64,000 bases of DNA from an uncultured Lachnospiraceae bacterium (GTDB lineage: Bacteria > Bacillota > Clostridia > Lachnospirales > Lachnospiraceae). The notes under the pieces were generated by a model. It worked only from the letters and a program-made list of their open reading frames with translations. It was not told where the DNA came from and searched no databases. Of the stretch, positions 9,930-17,977 are shown in pieces. The position numbers and the translations under genes are program-made. Within the stretch, counting starts at the first letter, position 1, and each line of letters begins with the position of its first letter. The DNA lies in NCBI GenBank assembly GCA_947648875.1, contig CANSPM010000007.1:1-64000 (forward strand), in the 5' to 3' direction.

Positions 9930-10110
9930 TCCTGTCCCCTTTCCCGCATATCGCGGCCCAAAATACCCGCGATACCGCATCAATCCGCATTCAGACCGGG
10001 GATAAGCCCCCTCGTCCTATACTGGTACAACCTATGAAAGCCCGGACAAAAATATGCGTGGGAGGAACACGCATATGTCTGTAAAAATTTGCTGATTTCC
10101 AACAAAAATG

Positions 10111-10139
10111 TTGCAAAGTTCTGTAAAATCTTATATGAT
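10111..10139 (+). promoter_or_regulatory. SigA-type promoter for the chemoreceptor gene
   Basis: TTGCAA, 17 bases, TATGAT, about 185 bases before the chemoreceptor ATG. It implies a 5' leader of about 175 nucleotides. Confidence 0.65.
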
Positions 10140-10227
10140 AAAGCCATATACATATAGATTGGAAACACCTCGTTTCTACCGCTGTGGGCGGAAAACATTT
10201 TAAAACTGCCGGATGCGTCTGCCGGGC

Positions 10228-10256
10228 GTTTTGGCATTCCGGGGAAATGCCAAAAC
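10228..10256 (+). promoter_or_regulatory. Strong hairpin in the chemoreceptor 5' leader
   Basis: An 11-bp perfect stem (GTTTTGGCATT / AATGCCAAAAC) with a 7-nt loop lies mid-leader, followed by a small GCGCCA/TGGCGT stem. No T-run follows, so it is not a standard terminator. I could not match it to a known riboswitch; the GEMM c-di-GMP signature is absent. Confidence 0.45.
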
Positions 10257-10323
10257 CGTCAGAGATCCCTCGTAGGCAATGCGCCATCTGGCGTACACAA
10301 AACGCAAAACAGGAGAATATGAC

Positions 10324-11688
10324 ATGGGAATCAAAAGCAACAAAGTCGTTCTTATGAAAGCAATTTCCGAGTTGAAGGATGCCGATTACTCCAGGGAGCC
10401 GGAATTAAGCGGCATCTACAAGCGTCTGCTACAGGGCAGAAAACAGTTCGCCGAAGTTTTTGACAAGAATATCAAGGCCGTCATGCAGATCAGTTCACTG
10501 GATCTGACTATGCAGTACCAGAATGACAAAATTCTGGACATCTCCCGCAAAGTTGCCAAGGCCACGGAGACCCTGTTCGGCTCCTCCGAAAACCGAAGCG
10601 CGACGGGCCGGTCAGGCAATATGCATGAGGAGATGACCCACAATATCGTAAATGTCTCCTCGGCGGCGGACAATGTATACCGGAAGATCGAGACAGCCCA
10701 GCAGGAACTCACATCTATCAGGAACCTCTCCGAACAGACCTCCGAGGTATCCCGCAGCATGAAGGGAGACATGGATGCCCTGCTGGATGTCATAGGACGT
10801 CTGAACAATGTCATAGAAGGCATTGAGAACATCTCCCTCCAGACCAGCCTGTTGGCGCTAAACGCCTCTATCGAGGCGGCCAGGGCCGGGGAAGCCGGAA
10901 AGGGGTTTGCCGTCGTGGCGGGCGAAATCCGTGAATTGGCCGAAAAGACGCAGAATCTCACACAGAATATGAGCGAATTTGTATCCAATATAAAAGACGC
11001 CTCCCAAAAGAGCGTGGGCAGTACGCAGGATACCATCAACATTCTGGAACATATGACGGAAAAGATCGAGAATGTCTGGACACTGAACAGTGAGAACCAG
11101 GAAGAGGTCTCCCACGTCAGCGAAACCATCAGTTCCATAGCCGCCGTCAGCCAGGAGATCAGCAGTTCCATGACCGAGATGGAAAATCAGCTGCGGGACA
11201 GCACCGAATTTATGAGCACTGTCAGCCAGGACCTGATCAAGGCCGTTGAACCCGTCGTGGGAATTGAAAAGACGCTGGACGACGCAGCGAAGCAGATGGG
11301 TACCATGAGCGAAGATCCTTTCTTCCACCTGGAAAACAGAGAATTTGCCCAGTATATGAGCAACGCCATCACCGCGCACAACACATGGCTTAACAATTTG
11401 CAGGATATGGTGCAGAGACGCACGGTGCTGCCACTACAGCTCAATTCCAGCAAATGCGGTTTTGGGCATTTCTACTATGCCCTGACTCCCCAAAACCCCG
11501 AGGTACTGTCCATCTGGAATGCGCTGGGAGAAAAGCACAAGCGATTCCACCAGTACGGTTCGGACGCTATTCAGGCGCTCGGCAGACAGCAATACGAACT
11601 GGCACAGCAGCTTTGCAGAGAGGCGCAGCAGTACTCTACAGGGCTCATTGCGGACATGGAGAAAATTGTACAGCTTTTAAAAAAATAG
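10324..11688 (+). CDS. Soluble methyl-accepting chemotaxis-type protein with C-terminal CZB domain
   Basis: A 454-residue cytoplasmic chemoreceptor with no membrane segment. The central part (about 95-310) is an MCP signalling coiled coil with the hairpin tip [18 protein letters not shown] and then [14 protein letters not shown]. The C-terminus is a CZB zinc-binding domain: the [16 protein letters not shown] and EKHKRFH segments supply the expected His/Cys ligands. CZB domains sense zinc, hypochlorite or redox state in known receptors. The ATG at 10324 follows CAGGAGAA. There are no chemotaxis genes beside it, so its CheA partner, if any, is elsewhere. Confidence 0.92.
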   Translation: MGIKSNKVVLMKAISELKDADYSREPELSGIYKRLLQGRKQFAEVFDKNIKAVMQISSLDLTMQYQNDKILDISRKVAKATETLFGSSENRSATGRSGNMHEEMTHNIVNVSSAADNVYRKIETAQQELTSIRNLSEQTSEVSRSMKGDMDALLDVIGRLNNVIEGIENISLQTSLLALNASIEAARAGEAGKGFAVVAGEIRELAEKTQNLTQNMSEFVSNIKDASQKSVGSTQDTINILEHMTEKIENVWTLNSENQEEVSHVSETISSIAAVSQEISSSMTEMENQLRDSTEFMSTVSQDLIKAVEPVVGIEKTLDDAAKQMGTMSEDPFFHLENREFAQYMSNAITAHNTWLNNLQDMVQRRTVLPLQLNSSKCGFGHFYYALTPQNPEVLSIWNALGEKHKRFHQYGSDAIQALGRQQYELAQQLCREAQQYSTGLIADMEKIVQLLKK

Positions 11689-11712
11689 CATAACGAAAAA
11701 TTGAGGAATGTT

Positions 11713-11758
11713 CCCCCCATCAGCCGGATATATTGAAACAGCCGGAGTAGATGGGGGG
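11713..11758 (+). promoter_or_regulatory. Hairpin covering the DUF368 gene ribosome-binding site
   Basis: CCCCCCATC (11713-11721) pairs perfectly with GATGGGGGG (11750-11758). The 3' arm is also the G-rich ribosome-binding site of the next gene, 10 bases before its ATG. The stem could end the chemoreceptor transcript or mask translation of the next gene. Confidence 0.5.
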
Positions 11759-11768
11759 ATTGTATTTT

Positions 11769-12701
11769 ATGGAGAAACAACAGAGTTGGTGGCACATCCT
11801 GGTCAAAGCCATGATGATAGGCGGCACCATGACAGTACCTGGAGCCAGCGGCGGCACCATGGCCATGATCCTGGGGATCTATGAAGATTTGATCGCGGCT
11901 GTGGGAAACCTGCCCCGGCTGTTGGGCGACTATATATTTTCCAGGAGCAGGACTACTGTCCCCCCAAGACCACATGACATAAAAGCAGGTGGCTCTGAGA
12001 TCCCGGGAGCGCAGGGTATCCTGAATAGTTTGCGCTTTCTGACGCTATTCTGCGCGGGCGCGCTGGCCGGCATGGCCCTGCTGGCAGGGGGAGTGCTGGC
12101 CCTGCTGGAGCGCTATCCCATGGTCGTCAGCTACTTCTTCCTGGGGGCGGTGGCCGGGGGCATCCCTCTGATCTGTCGACAGGCACAGGTTAAAAAAATG
12201 ACCTGGCAGGCACTTTTCTGGCCCCTGACAGGTCTGTTTATAGTCTATAGTCTGGCTGCGCTGCCGGAGGGACTGTTTGCCGCCGGGATGTCCGGCAGTG
12301 CCTCCCATGATACCTTTCCCCTCATCCGGTTCCTGTTCCAGTTTCTGGGGGGCTGCATTCTGGCTGTGGCCCTGATCCTGCCCGGCATCAGTGTGTCTCA
12401 GATGCTGCTGATGCTGGGATTGTATGAACCGGTGATGACAGCGGTGAGCCAGTTCCACTTTCTGACTCTGATTCCCCTGGGAGCCGGAGCCGTTCTCTGC
12501 ACTCTGCTGGTCACACGCCTGCTGGGAAACGCCATGCAGCGTCACCCCCAATCCACCTATCTGCTGATTCTGGGATTCGTGCTGGGCTCCCTGGGAGAAT
12601 TGTATCCCGGTCTGCCCACCGGCTGGGACCTGCTTTTCGCCCCCCTGGCCGCCGCCGCAGGTTACCAGCTGCTCTCCCGCCTGTCCCGCCGGGCAGGATA
12701 A
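11769..12701 (+). CDS. DUF368 family undecaprenyl-phosphate transporter (PopT-like)
   Basis: A 310-residue polytopic membrane protein with the DUF368 hallmark GGTMTVPGASGGTMAM near the N-terminus and a second copy-like segment (LILPGISVSQMLLMLGLYE) in the C-terminal half. The family was recently shown to recycle undecaprenyl phosphate across the membrane for wall polymer synthesis. A poorly conserved loop of about 30 residues follows the first motif. The ATG at 11769 uses a G-rich site that lies inside a predicted hairpin. It is convergent with the GH5 gene, with only 15 bases between stops. Confidence 0.9.
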   Translation: MEKQQSWWHILVKAMMIGGTMTVPGASGGTMAMILGIYEDLIAAVGNLPRLLGDYIFSRSRTTVPPRPHDIKAGGSEIPGAQGILNSLRFLTLFCAGALAGMALLAGGVLALLERYPMVVSYFFLGAVAGGIPLICRQAQVKKMTWQALFWPLTGLFIVYSLAALPEGLFAAGMSGSASHDTFPLIRFLFQFLGGCILAVALILPGISVSQMLLMLGLYEPVMTAVSQFHFLTLIPLGAGAVLCTLLVTRLLGNAMQRHPQSTYLLILGFVLGSLGELYPGLPTGWDLLFAPLAAAAGYQLLSRLSRRAG

Positions 12702-12716
12702 AAGAACTTACGATGG

Positions 12717-14087
12717 CTATTCCCCTGCGTCCGCACTCTCAAGCAGCGCTTTCAGAAGATCCGGATAGGGATACGTCAGTTCCCTGCGGTTAAAGAGGCC
12801 AAAATTCTCTCCGTCCCCCTCGAAGGCGCCATTGTCCCACCAGACACAGGGAATGCCATACTCACTGGCCTTGCCCACATAGTATTCGGCCCACTGGACA
12901 CGCTCCTGCTCGTTATCCTTGTTCATGGCACCAAACTCACCGATAATTACCGGCACCCCTTTTTCCAGGAACAGTTCGTTCAATGTCTTCATCAGATGGT
13001 CAATATCCCGGGTATCGTTGTCCCAGGTGGAACGGCCCGCGATGTTCAAAGCAAAATCATAGGGAGTATAAGCATGTACCGACACGATCAGATGATCATC
13101 CTGGGGCAGTACAATCGCTTTCAGCGCCCCATCGCTGGAGGAGGCCGCGTATCCCGGCACCATCAGGTTGCGGATGGTATTGTTGCCGCCGGTGGCCCGC
13201 ACTGCGTCCACAAATACCTGGTTCAGATAGTTGACTACATCACGGCCCTCCTTGTCGCCGCCGTTCCACTCCACGCCGGTCCCCTTTTTCCGGGGCTCAT
13301 TCATACCCTCAAAAATCAGGTGCTCATCATAGTCTCTGAAACGTGTGGCAATAGCGGACCACAGGGCAGTCAGTTGCTCCGCCGCCGCGTCCCTATTCTC
13401 CTCGGAGGGAAAATGCCATTCCTCATGATGGATGTTGACAATCACATATACCCCCCGGCTGTAGGCATAATCCACCACCTCCTGCACCCTGTCCATCCAG
13501 GCCGGCAGAACGGTATAGGACGGCGCTCCCCCCATCTGGCCGCCCCAGGACACCGGGACGCGGATCACGTTGAAACCCTGGTCAATAATCGAATCCATCA
13601 TTTCCTGAGTAGTCTTGGGGTTTCCCCAGGCCATCTCCGCGTTCACACCCACACCGCCCCCCACGGCATCCAGTGTATTTCCCAGGTTCCAGCCAATCTT
13701 CATCTCTTTTACCATGTCCATGGGAGATATATCCCGCATTGTAATCTCAATATCCGCCATATTATTTTCGGCCTTCTGTGTCTCCTCACCCAGGACCTGT
13801 TCGCTCTCATCCGCTCCGTCGTTCTCGTCTGCTCCCACGCGCTCGTCTCCTGAGGTGCCGCCCTCGGAAGCTGCCGGGGTCTCCCGCTGCCCCGCGCCTT
13901 CCTCTTCCTCAGCGTTCTCCTGTCGCCCCGCGCCTTCCTGCTCCTCACTGTCTTCCTGCCCCGGGGAAGGCTGCTGCGACTGGGGTCCGGATGCTGTCGC
14001 AGCATCTGCTCCCGTGTCTCCGCATCCTGTCAGGGCCGCCATGGTCAGCGCACAGCAAAGCAGTACAGTCAATATTTTTCTCTTCAT
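12717..14087 (-). CDS. Secreted GH5 endoglucanase-type lipoprotein
   Basis: A 456-residue lipoprotein: signal peptide with lipobox ALTGC (lipidated Cys22), an acidic Gly/Glu/Gln-rich linker to about residue 100, then a GH5 catalytic TIM barrel. The barrel has GWNLGNTLDA (GH5_4-like), VSWGG, VNIHHEEWH, the acid/base Glu in EGMNEP and the nucleophile Glu in VIIGEFGAMN, followed by WWDNGAF. It should cut beta-1,4-glucans such as cellulose, xyloglucan or mixed-linkage glucan outside the cell; the exact substrate is not decidable here. The ATG at 14087 follows AAAGAGGT. It sits alone inside the split sporulation region. Confidence 0.93.
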   Translation of the reverse strand: MKRKILTVLLCCALTMAALTGCGDTGADAATASGPQSQQPSPGQEDSEEQEGAGRQENAEEEEGAGQRETPAASEGGTSGDERVGADENDGADESEQVLGEETQKAENNMADIEITMRDISPMDMVKEMKIGWNLGNTLDAVGGGVGVNAEMAWGNPKTTQEMMDSIIDQGFNVIRVPVSWGGQMGGAPSYTVLPAWMDRVQEVVDYAYSRGVYVIVNIHHEEWHFPSEENRDAAAEQLTALWSAIATRFRDYDEHLIFEGMNEPRKKGTGVEWNGGDKEGRDVVNYLNQVFVDAVRATGGNNTIRNLMVPGYAASSSDGALKAIVLPQDDHLIVSVHAYTPYDFALNIAGRSTWDNDTRDIDHLMKTLNELFLEKGVPVIIGEFGAMNKDNEQERVQWAEYYVGKASEYGIPCVWWDNGAFEGDGENFGLFNRRELTYPYPDLLKALLESADAGE

Positions 14088-14297
14088 GTCTACCTCTTTT
14101 CCACCACAGCAAAAGTCTGGTGAAACCATACTTTTGCCAGTCTGCAATATTGTGAAAACAAGTAAGGGGATCTGTACCCCTACTCCGTTTTCTCTATGCT
14201 ACCATAAAAGGCCAATTCCCGGCAACCCATTTCTGCCCTTTTCTCTTTACCCCGTCAATCGCCCCAGCTCTTCCGATCCAATTGATTCCGCTTTCTC

Positions 14298-15548
14298 CTA
14301 CAGCCAGCGCAGGCGCCCCATAAACTCCACTTTCCTGTAACCCTCCTTAACGCTGCCGATCTCATAACAGGCATAGTGTTTTGACACAGCCCCCATGATC
14401 TCTTCCTTTTCCTCCCGGGAGACCACCAATATAAAGCCCACGCCCATATTGAAAGTCCGCAGCATCTCCTCGTCGCTGACCTTGCCCTGGGCCTTGATGT
14501 ATCGAAAGATGGGCAGAATGCGAATGCGCTCCCGGTCAATCTGCGCACTGAGTCCCTCCGGCATGACACGGCACAGATTGCCGGCGATTCCTCCTCCGGT
14601 GATATGCGCCATTCCATGCAACCCTTCTCTTCCGAACAAATCCTTGATCGCTCTGTAATAGGGTGTATGAGGCTTCATGATCTGCTCAATAAAGGTGATG
14701 CCCTCCACCTTGTCCAGTTTGATAGCAGGCATTTTTTCCATCAACAGCCTGACCAGCGAATATCCATTGGTATGCAGTCCGTTGGACGCGACGGCAAGCA
14801 CCGCGTCCCCCTCCCGGATCGCGGAGCCGTCCACCACCCTGCTTCTGTCCACAATCCCGGCAATGCTGGAGGTGAGGACATATACGCCCGGATCTATCAC
14901 CGAGGGTTGTATGGAGGTCTCCCCTCCCACAAGGGAGCACTCATTTTCCGTGCAGGCCTGAGAGACACCCCTTACCAGAGATTTGATGGTATCCTTCTCC
15001 GCGTTTCCGCAGACGATGGTATCCAGCACCGCCAGCGGCCTGGCCCCCATCACCGCTATATCGTTGACCAGGTGATTGATCATGTCATGGCAAATAGATT
15101 CCGTGTAGCCGTACTCCATGGCCAGTTTCTGCTTGGAGCCTGGCTCCTCCGATTTCAGCACCAGCACCGGATTTTTTATTTCCGGAAAGCGGATATCATA
15201 CAGAGACGCAAAAGGCCCCAGGCCGTTAAGCACCCTGGCATCACGGGAATGCAAGTATGCTGACATTTCGTTTTTCATCGCGTCTGTGTAGGAGATATCC
15301 ACCCCCGCCTTACTGTAGGACAGGCCCTCCTCCACTTTTTCATTGCCGGACAGAATCTCGTCAACACTCACCCCCAGGGCGATTCCCAGATCATATAAAA
15401 TCTCCACATTGGGATAGGCCGTGCCGTTCTCCCACTTGGATACGGCCTGAAAGCTGACGTTGAGCTGATCCGCCAGCTGCTGCTGGGTCAGTCCGAGTTT
15501 TTTGCGCTTTGCAGCTATAAAGCTCCCCATTTTCGTGCTGTCTAACAT
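14298..15548 (-). CDS. XRE-type HTH fused to a PurM-like AIR synthase domain
   Basis: A 416-residue fusion. Residues 1-70 form an XRE helix-turn-helix (GLTQQQLADQLNVSFQAVSKWE). Residues 75-416 align with PurM, the enzyme making aminoimidazole ribotide in purine synthesis: LSYSKAGVDISY, VNDIAVMGARPLAVLD, LVGGETS, ASNGLHTNGYSLVR, HITGGG and FNMGVG are all present. However, the canonical TDGVGTK loop near residue 140 reads SEEPGSKQK, and GGETAEMPG reads GGETSIQPS. It may be an active variant, or a purine-responsive regulator. The ATG at 15548 has an AGAGGAG site; upstream in-frame codons have none. Confidence 0.88.
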   Translation of the reverse strand: MLDSTKMGSFIAAKRKKLGLTQQQLADQLNVSFQAVSKWENGTAYPNVEILYDLGIALGVSVDEILSGNEKVEEGLSYSKAGVDISYTDAMKNEMSAYLHSRDARVLNGLGPFASLYDIRFPEIKNPVLVLKSEEPGSKQKLAMEYGYTESICHDMINHLVNDIAVMGARPLAVLDTIVCGNAEKDTIKSLVRGVSQACTENECSLVGGETSIQPSVIDPGVYVLTSSIAGIVDRSRVVDGSAIREGDAVLAVASNGLHTNGYSLVRLLMEKMPAIKLDKVEGITFIEQIMKPHTPYYRAIKDLFGREGLHGMAHITGGGIAGNLCRVMPEGLSAQIDRERIRILPIFRYIKAQGKVSDEEMLRTFNMGVGFILVVSREEKEEIMGAVSKHYACYEIGSVKEGYRKVEFMGRLRWL

Positions 15549-15747
15549 TTTCTCCTCTTTCCGCATACCATAGACCAGGTCCATGATATTGCACCTGCAA
15601 ATTTTATTCTTGCAATCATCATACCATCCCCCGCCCCAAGGCTCAATAACCGGGAGACCGAATCTGTCATGCGGATTCAACTGACGGTAGAAAACCGTTT
15701 TTTGCCCTGTTTGATGCAAAAGTCTATTCTATGTACCCTTGTCCGCA

Positions 15748-15782
15748 ACAATAGAATCCACACGGAATGTGGATTCTATTGT
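15748..15782. repeat. Perfect 15-bp inverted repeat (ACAATAGAATCC family, copy A)
   Basis: Arms ACAATAGAATCCACA and TGTGGATTCTATTGT around a 5-base loop, 39 bases past the spoVAC stop. Two related elements occur at 24464-24498 and 44103-44137, each also just past the 3' end of a minus-strand gene. The 273-base gap from 15549 to 15821 shows nothing else clear. Confidence 0.7.
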
Positions 15783-15821
15783 ACGAAATACGCAACAACA
15801 GCGCGAATGAACCCATCGTTT

Positions 15822-16277
15822 TCACCACACGCCGAAGCACTTTCCGATCCAGTATCCCAGCCCCAACACCCAGCTGGTGAAGATGCCATAGAGGATCACC
15901 GGCCCGGCGATGGTAAATATTTTGCAGCCCACGCCAAAGACCTGGCCTTCCTTCTTGTACTCGATGGCAGGCGCCGCTACAGAATTGGCAAAGCCCGTGA
16001 TGGGCACCAGCGCCCCGGCACCGCCCCATTTTACGATCTTGGGATACAGGTTAAATCCCGTAAGCACCACGGAACAAAGCACCAGTATCAGAGAACACCA
16101 GCTGCCAGCGGTCTGTTTGTCCAGATTCAGCTTTTCGCAGTAGTTTAAAATAAATTGCCCGACGCAGCAGATTATGCCGCCAGTGATAAACGCTTTGAGC
16201 ATTTGCAGGCCCAGATTGTGCGTGGGGGTCACCTGCTTCACATATTTTTCATAATCCTGTTTTTGCTTATCATTCAT
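15822..16277 (-). CDS. spoVAC: Stage V sporulation protein AC
   Basis: A 151-residue membrane protein of the SpoVA complex. In Bacillus, SpoVAC acts as a mechanosensitive channel that opens during germination. Family features seen: the cytoplasmic start (YEKYVKQVTPTHN), then GGIICCVGQ, and the AGALVPITGFANSV segment near residue 85, like the matching loop of SpoVAE. The ribosome-binding site AAGAAAGGAAAA precedes the ATG. In other sporeformers spoVAD follows directly; here the next minus-strand gene is the XRE-PurM fusion and spoVAD lies 13.5 kb away. Confidence 0.95.
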   Translation of the reverse strand: MNDKQKQDYEKYVKQVTPTHNLGLQMLKAFITGGIICCVGQFILNYCEKLNLDKQTAGSWCSLILVLCSVVLTGFNLYPKIVKWGGAGALVPITGFANSVAAPAIEYKKEGQVFGVGCKIFTIAGPVILYGIFTSWVLGLGYWIGKCFGVW

Positions 16278-16295
16278 ACCGTTTTCCTTTCTTAT

Positions 16296-16428
16296 TTGGA
16301 GTCCCGTCTCTTCTCTACAGGCCCTATCCGGGGGAGTATTTTCAGCTGCATAAAGCGCATCTGTAAATCCTCCCGGGCCTTTCTGTTCCGAGACTGTCTT
16401 GGAGTCCCGTCTCTTCTCTACAGGCCCT
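16296..16428. repeat. 30-bp direct repeat in the spoVAB-spoVAC gap
   Basis: An identical 30-base sequence (begins TTGGAGTCCCGTC, ends CTACAGGCCCT) lies at 16296-16325 and again at 16399-16428, 103 bases apart. Together the copies fill most of the gap, so the spacer looks like a recent local duplication. No gene is seen here. Confidence 0.85.
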
Positions 16429-16440
16429 CGCCCCTTTCTG

Positions 16441-16932
16441 TTAGCCGCCTGTCACTCTGTGCAGCTCCTGCCAGAAATAGAACAGGGAACCACAGAACTT
16501 GCCCACCGCCATGGCCAGCACGGCGCAGCCCAGTCCGTGCCGAAAAGAAATCCGCCTTGTAAATATGGGAATGCTGTCCAGCATTTCTGCGATGGCCAGG
16601 GCCAGGCACCCCACAAACATACCGTAAAACAATCCGGATATGCCCAAAAATCCCTGCCCCAGCGCCTCCCATAGCCAGTCCAGCCCCGGCAGACGGTTTC
16701 CCAGCCATGTGCCAATCTGGAGATAACGATGGAATATACTGAAAATACAACCTACGATGGTTCCCACCATCACCATGTCCTCATAGAGCCAGATTTCTTT
16801 GGCGGAATGGGTTTTCCCGGCAAAGCGCGGGACCAGCCCCACCGCACTGAGCACCGTAAATACCCCCGCCGCCGCCAGCAGACCAAAGCTGAACCCCGCC
16901 AGGGCCAGCAGACACCACATGATTCCCTGCAT
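16441..16932 (-). CDS. spoVAB: Stage V sporulation protein AB
   Basis: A 163-residue polytopic membrane protein with four to five hydrophobic segments. The pattern GLAAAGVF-like start, VPRFAGKTHSAK loop, and LGISGLFYGMFVGCLALAIAEMLD-type segment fit SpoVAB, a small subunit of the SpoVA dipicolinate transport system. SpoVAA and SpoVAB flank it in order, which supports the call. Its start codon overlaps the stop of spoVAA by one base (TGATG), so the two are translationally coupled. Length is somewhat above the usual 140 residues. Confidence 0.9.
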   Translation of the reverse strand: MQGIMWCLLALAGFSFGLLAAAGVFTVLSAVGLVPRFAGKTHSAKEIWLYEDMVMVGTIVGCIFSIFHRYLQIGTWLGNRLPGLDWLWEALGQGFLGISGLFYGMFVGCLALAIAEMLDSIPIFTRRISFRHGLGCAVLAMAVGKFCGSLFYFWQELHRVTGG

Positions 16933-17618
16933 CAGGCGTCCACCTCCTTACCTTCCCGGCCTGCGGTATCCACCAACGCCTTGTTCACATCCTCCTCATA
17001 ATTGCGCATGGACACTTCGATGGGAGTGGGGTCCTTGGTGATACGTCTGCCGCCAATATGGTTGAAAAAGACGATAATGCCCAGCGCCAGTCCCAGGCTG
17101 TAGGCCACTTCCAGCACATTCAGTCCCCCCGGCTCCCTGCCCATGGCAATTCTGTAGATCTCCGTAAACACTTCATTGATTCCCACATCATTGTGGAAAG
17201 CCATGATGGTAAAGCCGGTTCCAAAAAAGCTGACCAGGCACACCAGCGCCACCTTGCACCACAGCTTCCCTCCCTTATACTTCGGCACGGATACCCGCTC
17301 CAGCACCACGTCCGTCTCCCCCACGGACTGAACGGTAATTCCCGGACAGGTCTCCTCCATCAGGGAGATGACTTTCAGTACGCTCACTACCGTCCGTTGC
17401 TGATGTCCCCCGCCGGCCCATGGTTTCTTGCCGCTGCCGCTGCTTTTTCCTCCCTGCGCCTGGTCGCTCTCCGTGAAATGATGCACTTTAATGGCTTTAC
17501 ACTTGGCCAGCACCTGCTGGTCCGCGCATTGTATGGTGGCAATATCCTTCAAAAAGATGTCCCCGTTTTGGCTTTCCACATTGCGGTCACATTTCAGATA
17601 TACAGTTACATTTGCCAT
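16932..17618 (-). CDS. spoVAA: Stage V sporulation protein AA
   Basis: A 228-residue protein and first gene of this spoVA unit. The N-terminal soluble part (about 1-120) opens MANVTVYLKCDRNV and continues with FLKDIATIQC, as in SpoVAA. Two membrane helices follow in the C-terminal half. A low-complexity Gly/Ser insert (about residues 60-75) is not found in Bacillus SpoVAA. The ATG at 17618 has a strong GGAGGAAT site; the open frame extends further upstream but without a start signal. A terminator upstream isolates it from the GH25 gene, so it has its own promoter region. Confidence 0.92.
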   Translation of the reverse strand: MANVTVYLKCDRNVESQNGDIFLKDIATIQCADQQVLAKCKAIKVHHFTESDQAQGGKSSGSGKKPWAGGGHQQRTVVSVLKVISLMEETCPGITVQSVGETDVVLERVSVPKYKGGKLWCKVALVCLVSFFGTGFTIMAFHNDVGINEVFTEIYRIAMGREPGGLNVLEVAYSLGLALGIIVFFNHIGGRRITKDPTPIEVSMRNYEEDVNKALVDTAGREGKEVDA

Positions 17619-17680
17619 AACATTTATTCCTCCGGCGCTTCCGGTAACGGCACGGATATTTCGCTTTCCATTTCCGCATA

Positions 17681-17711
17681 CGCGAAAATGTTCGCGAAAC
17701 TTCGCGCGAAA
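17681..17711 (-). repeat. Three CGCGAAA motifs at exact 12-bp spacing upstream of spoVAA
   Basis: CGCGAAA occurs on the plus strand at 17681, 17693 and 17705 (TTTCGCG on the coding strand), a strict 12-bp period. The rightmost copy contains the 10-bp palindrome TTCGCGCGAA. It lies 63-93 bases before the spoVAA start and could be a regulator-binding array. Confidence 0.6.
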
Positions 17712-17753
17712 TTCCAAATGCCGTCAACTGTCTCTTTTTCTAATGATTTTGAT

Positions 17754-17785
17754 TATTCATTTCCAAACCGCCTTAAAGTTATGCA
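17754..17785 (-). promoter_or_regulatory. Candidate forespore promoter for spoVAA-AB-AC
   Basis: The minus strand shows TGCATA, matching the SigF/SigG -35 core (GMATR/GYWTA), followed at the right distance by GGAAATGAATAA, an imperfect -10. Low certainty. Confidence 0.3.
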
Positions 17786-17869
17786 AATACAACCATAGAA
17801 GCTACGCTTTTCAAAAATTCTAATGTCATGCGTAAGGAAGTCCACAATCTCATGGCACTCAATGGATAT

Positions 17870-17901
17870 AAAAAAATCGGAGAAGCCCGCAAGCTCCTCC
17901 G
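17870..17901 (-). terminator. Rho-independent terminator after the GH25 gene
   Basis: CGGAGGAGC / GCTTCTCCG stem with a 6-nt loop, followed on the minus strand by ATTTTTTTATA. A 71-codon open frame overlapping this element is therefore not a likely gene. Confidence 0.85.
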
Positions 17902-17977
17902 ACTGCTGTGATCTCTCAATCCATAATCCGGCAAATTGTCTTTTTTTCATCATTTGCCGCCTTTGCAACCGCTTTTG

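Noticed and set aside
10147..10323. c-di-GMP (GEMM) riboswitch before the chemoreceptor
   Set aside because: The conserved GEMM sequence blocks are absent; only generic hairpins are seen.
17753..17968. Minus-strand 71-codon frame after the GH25 gene
   Set aside because: It runs through a clear rho-independent terminator and has no homology signal.
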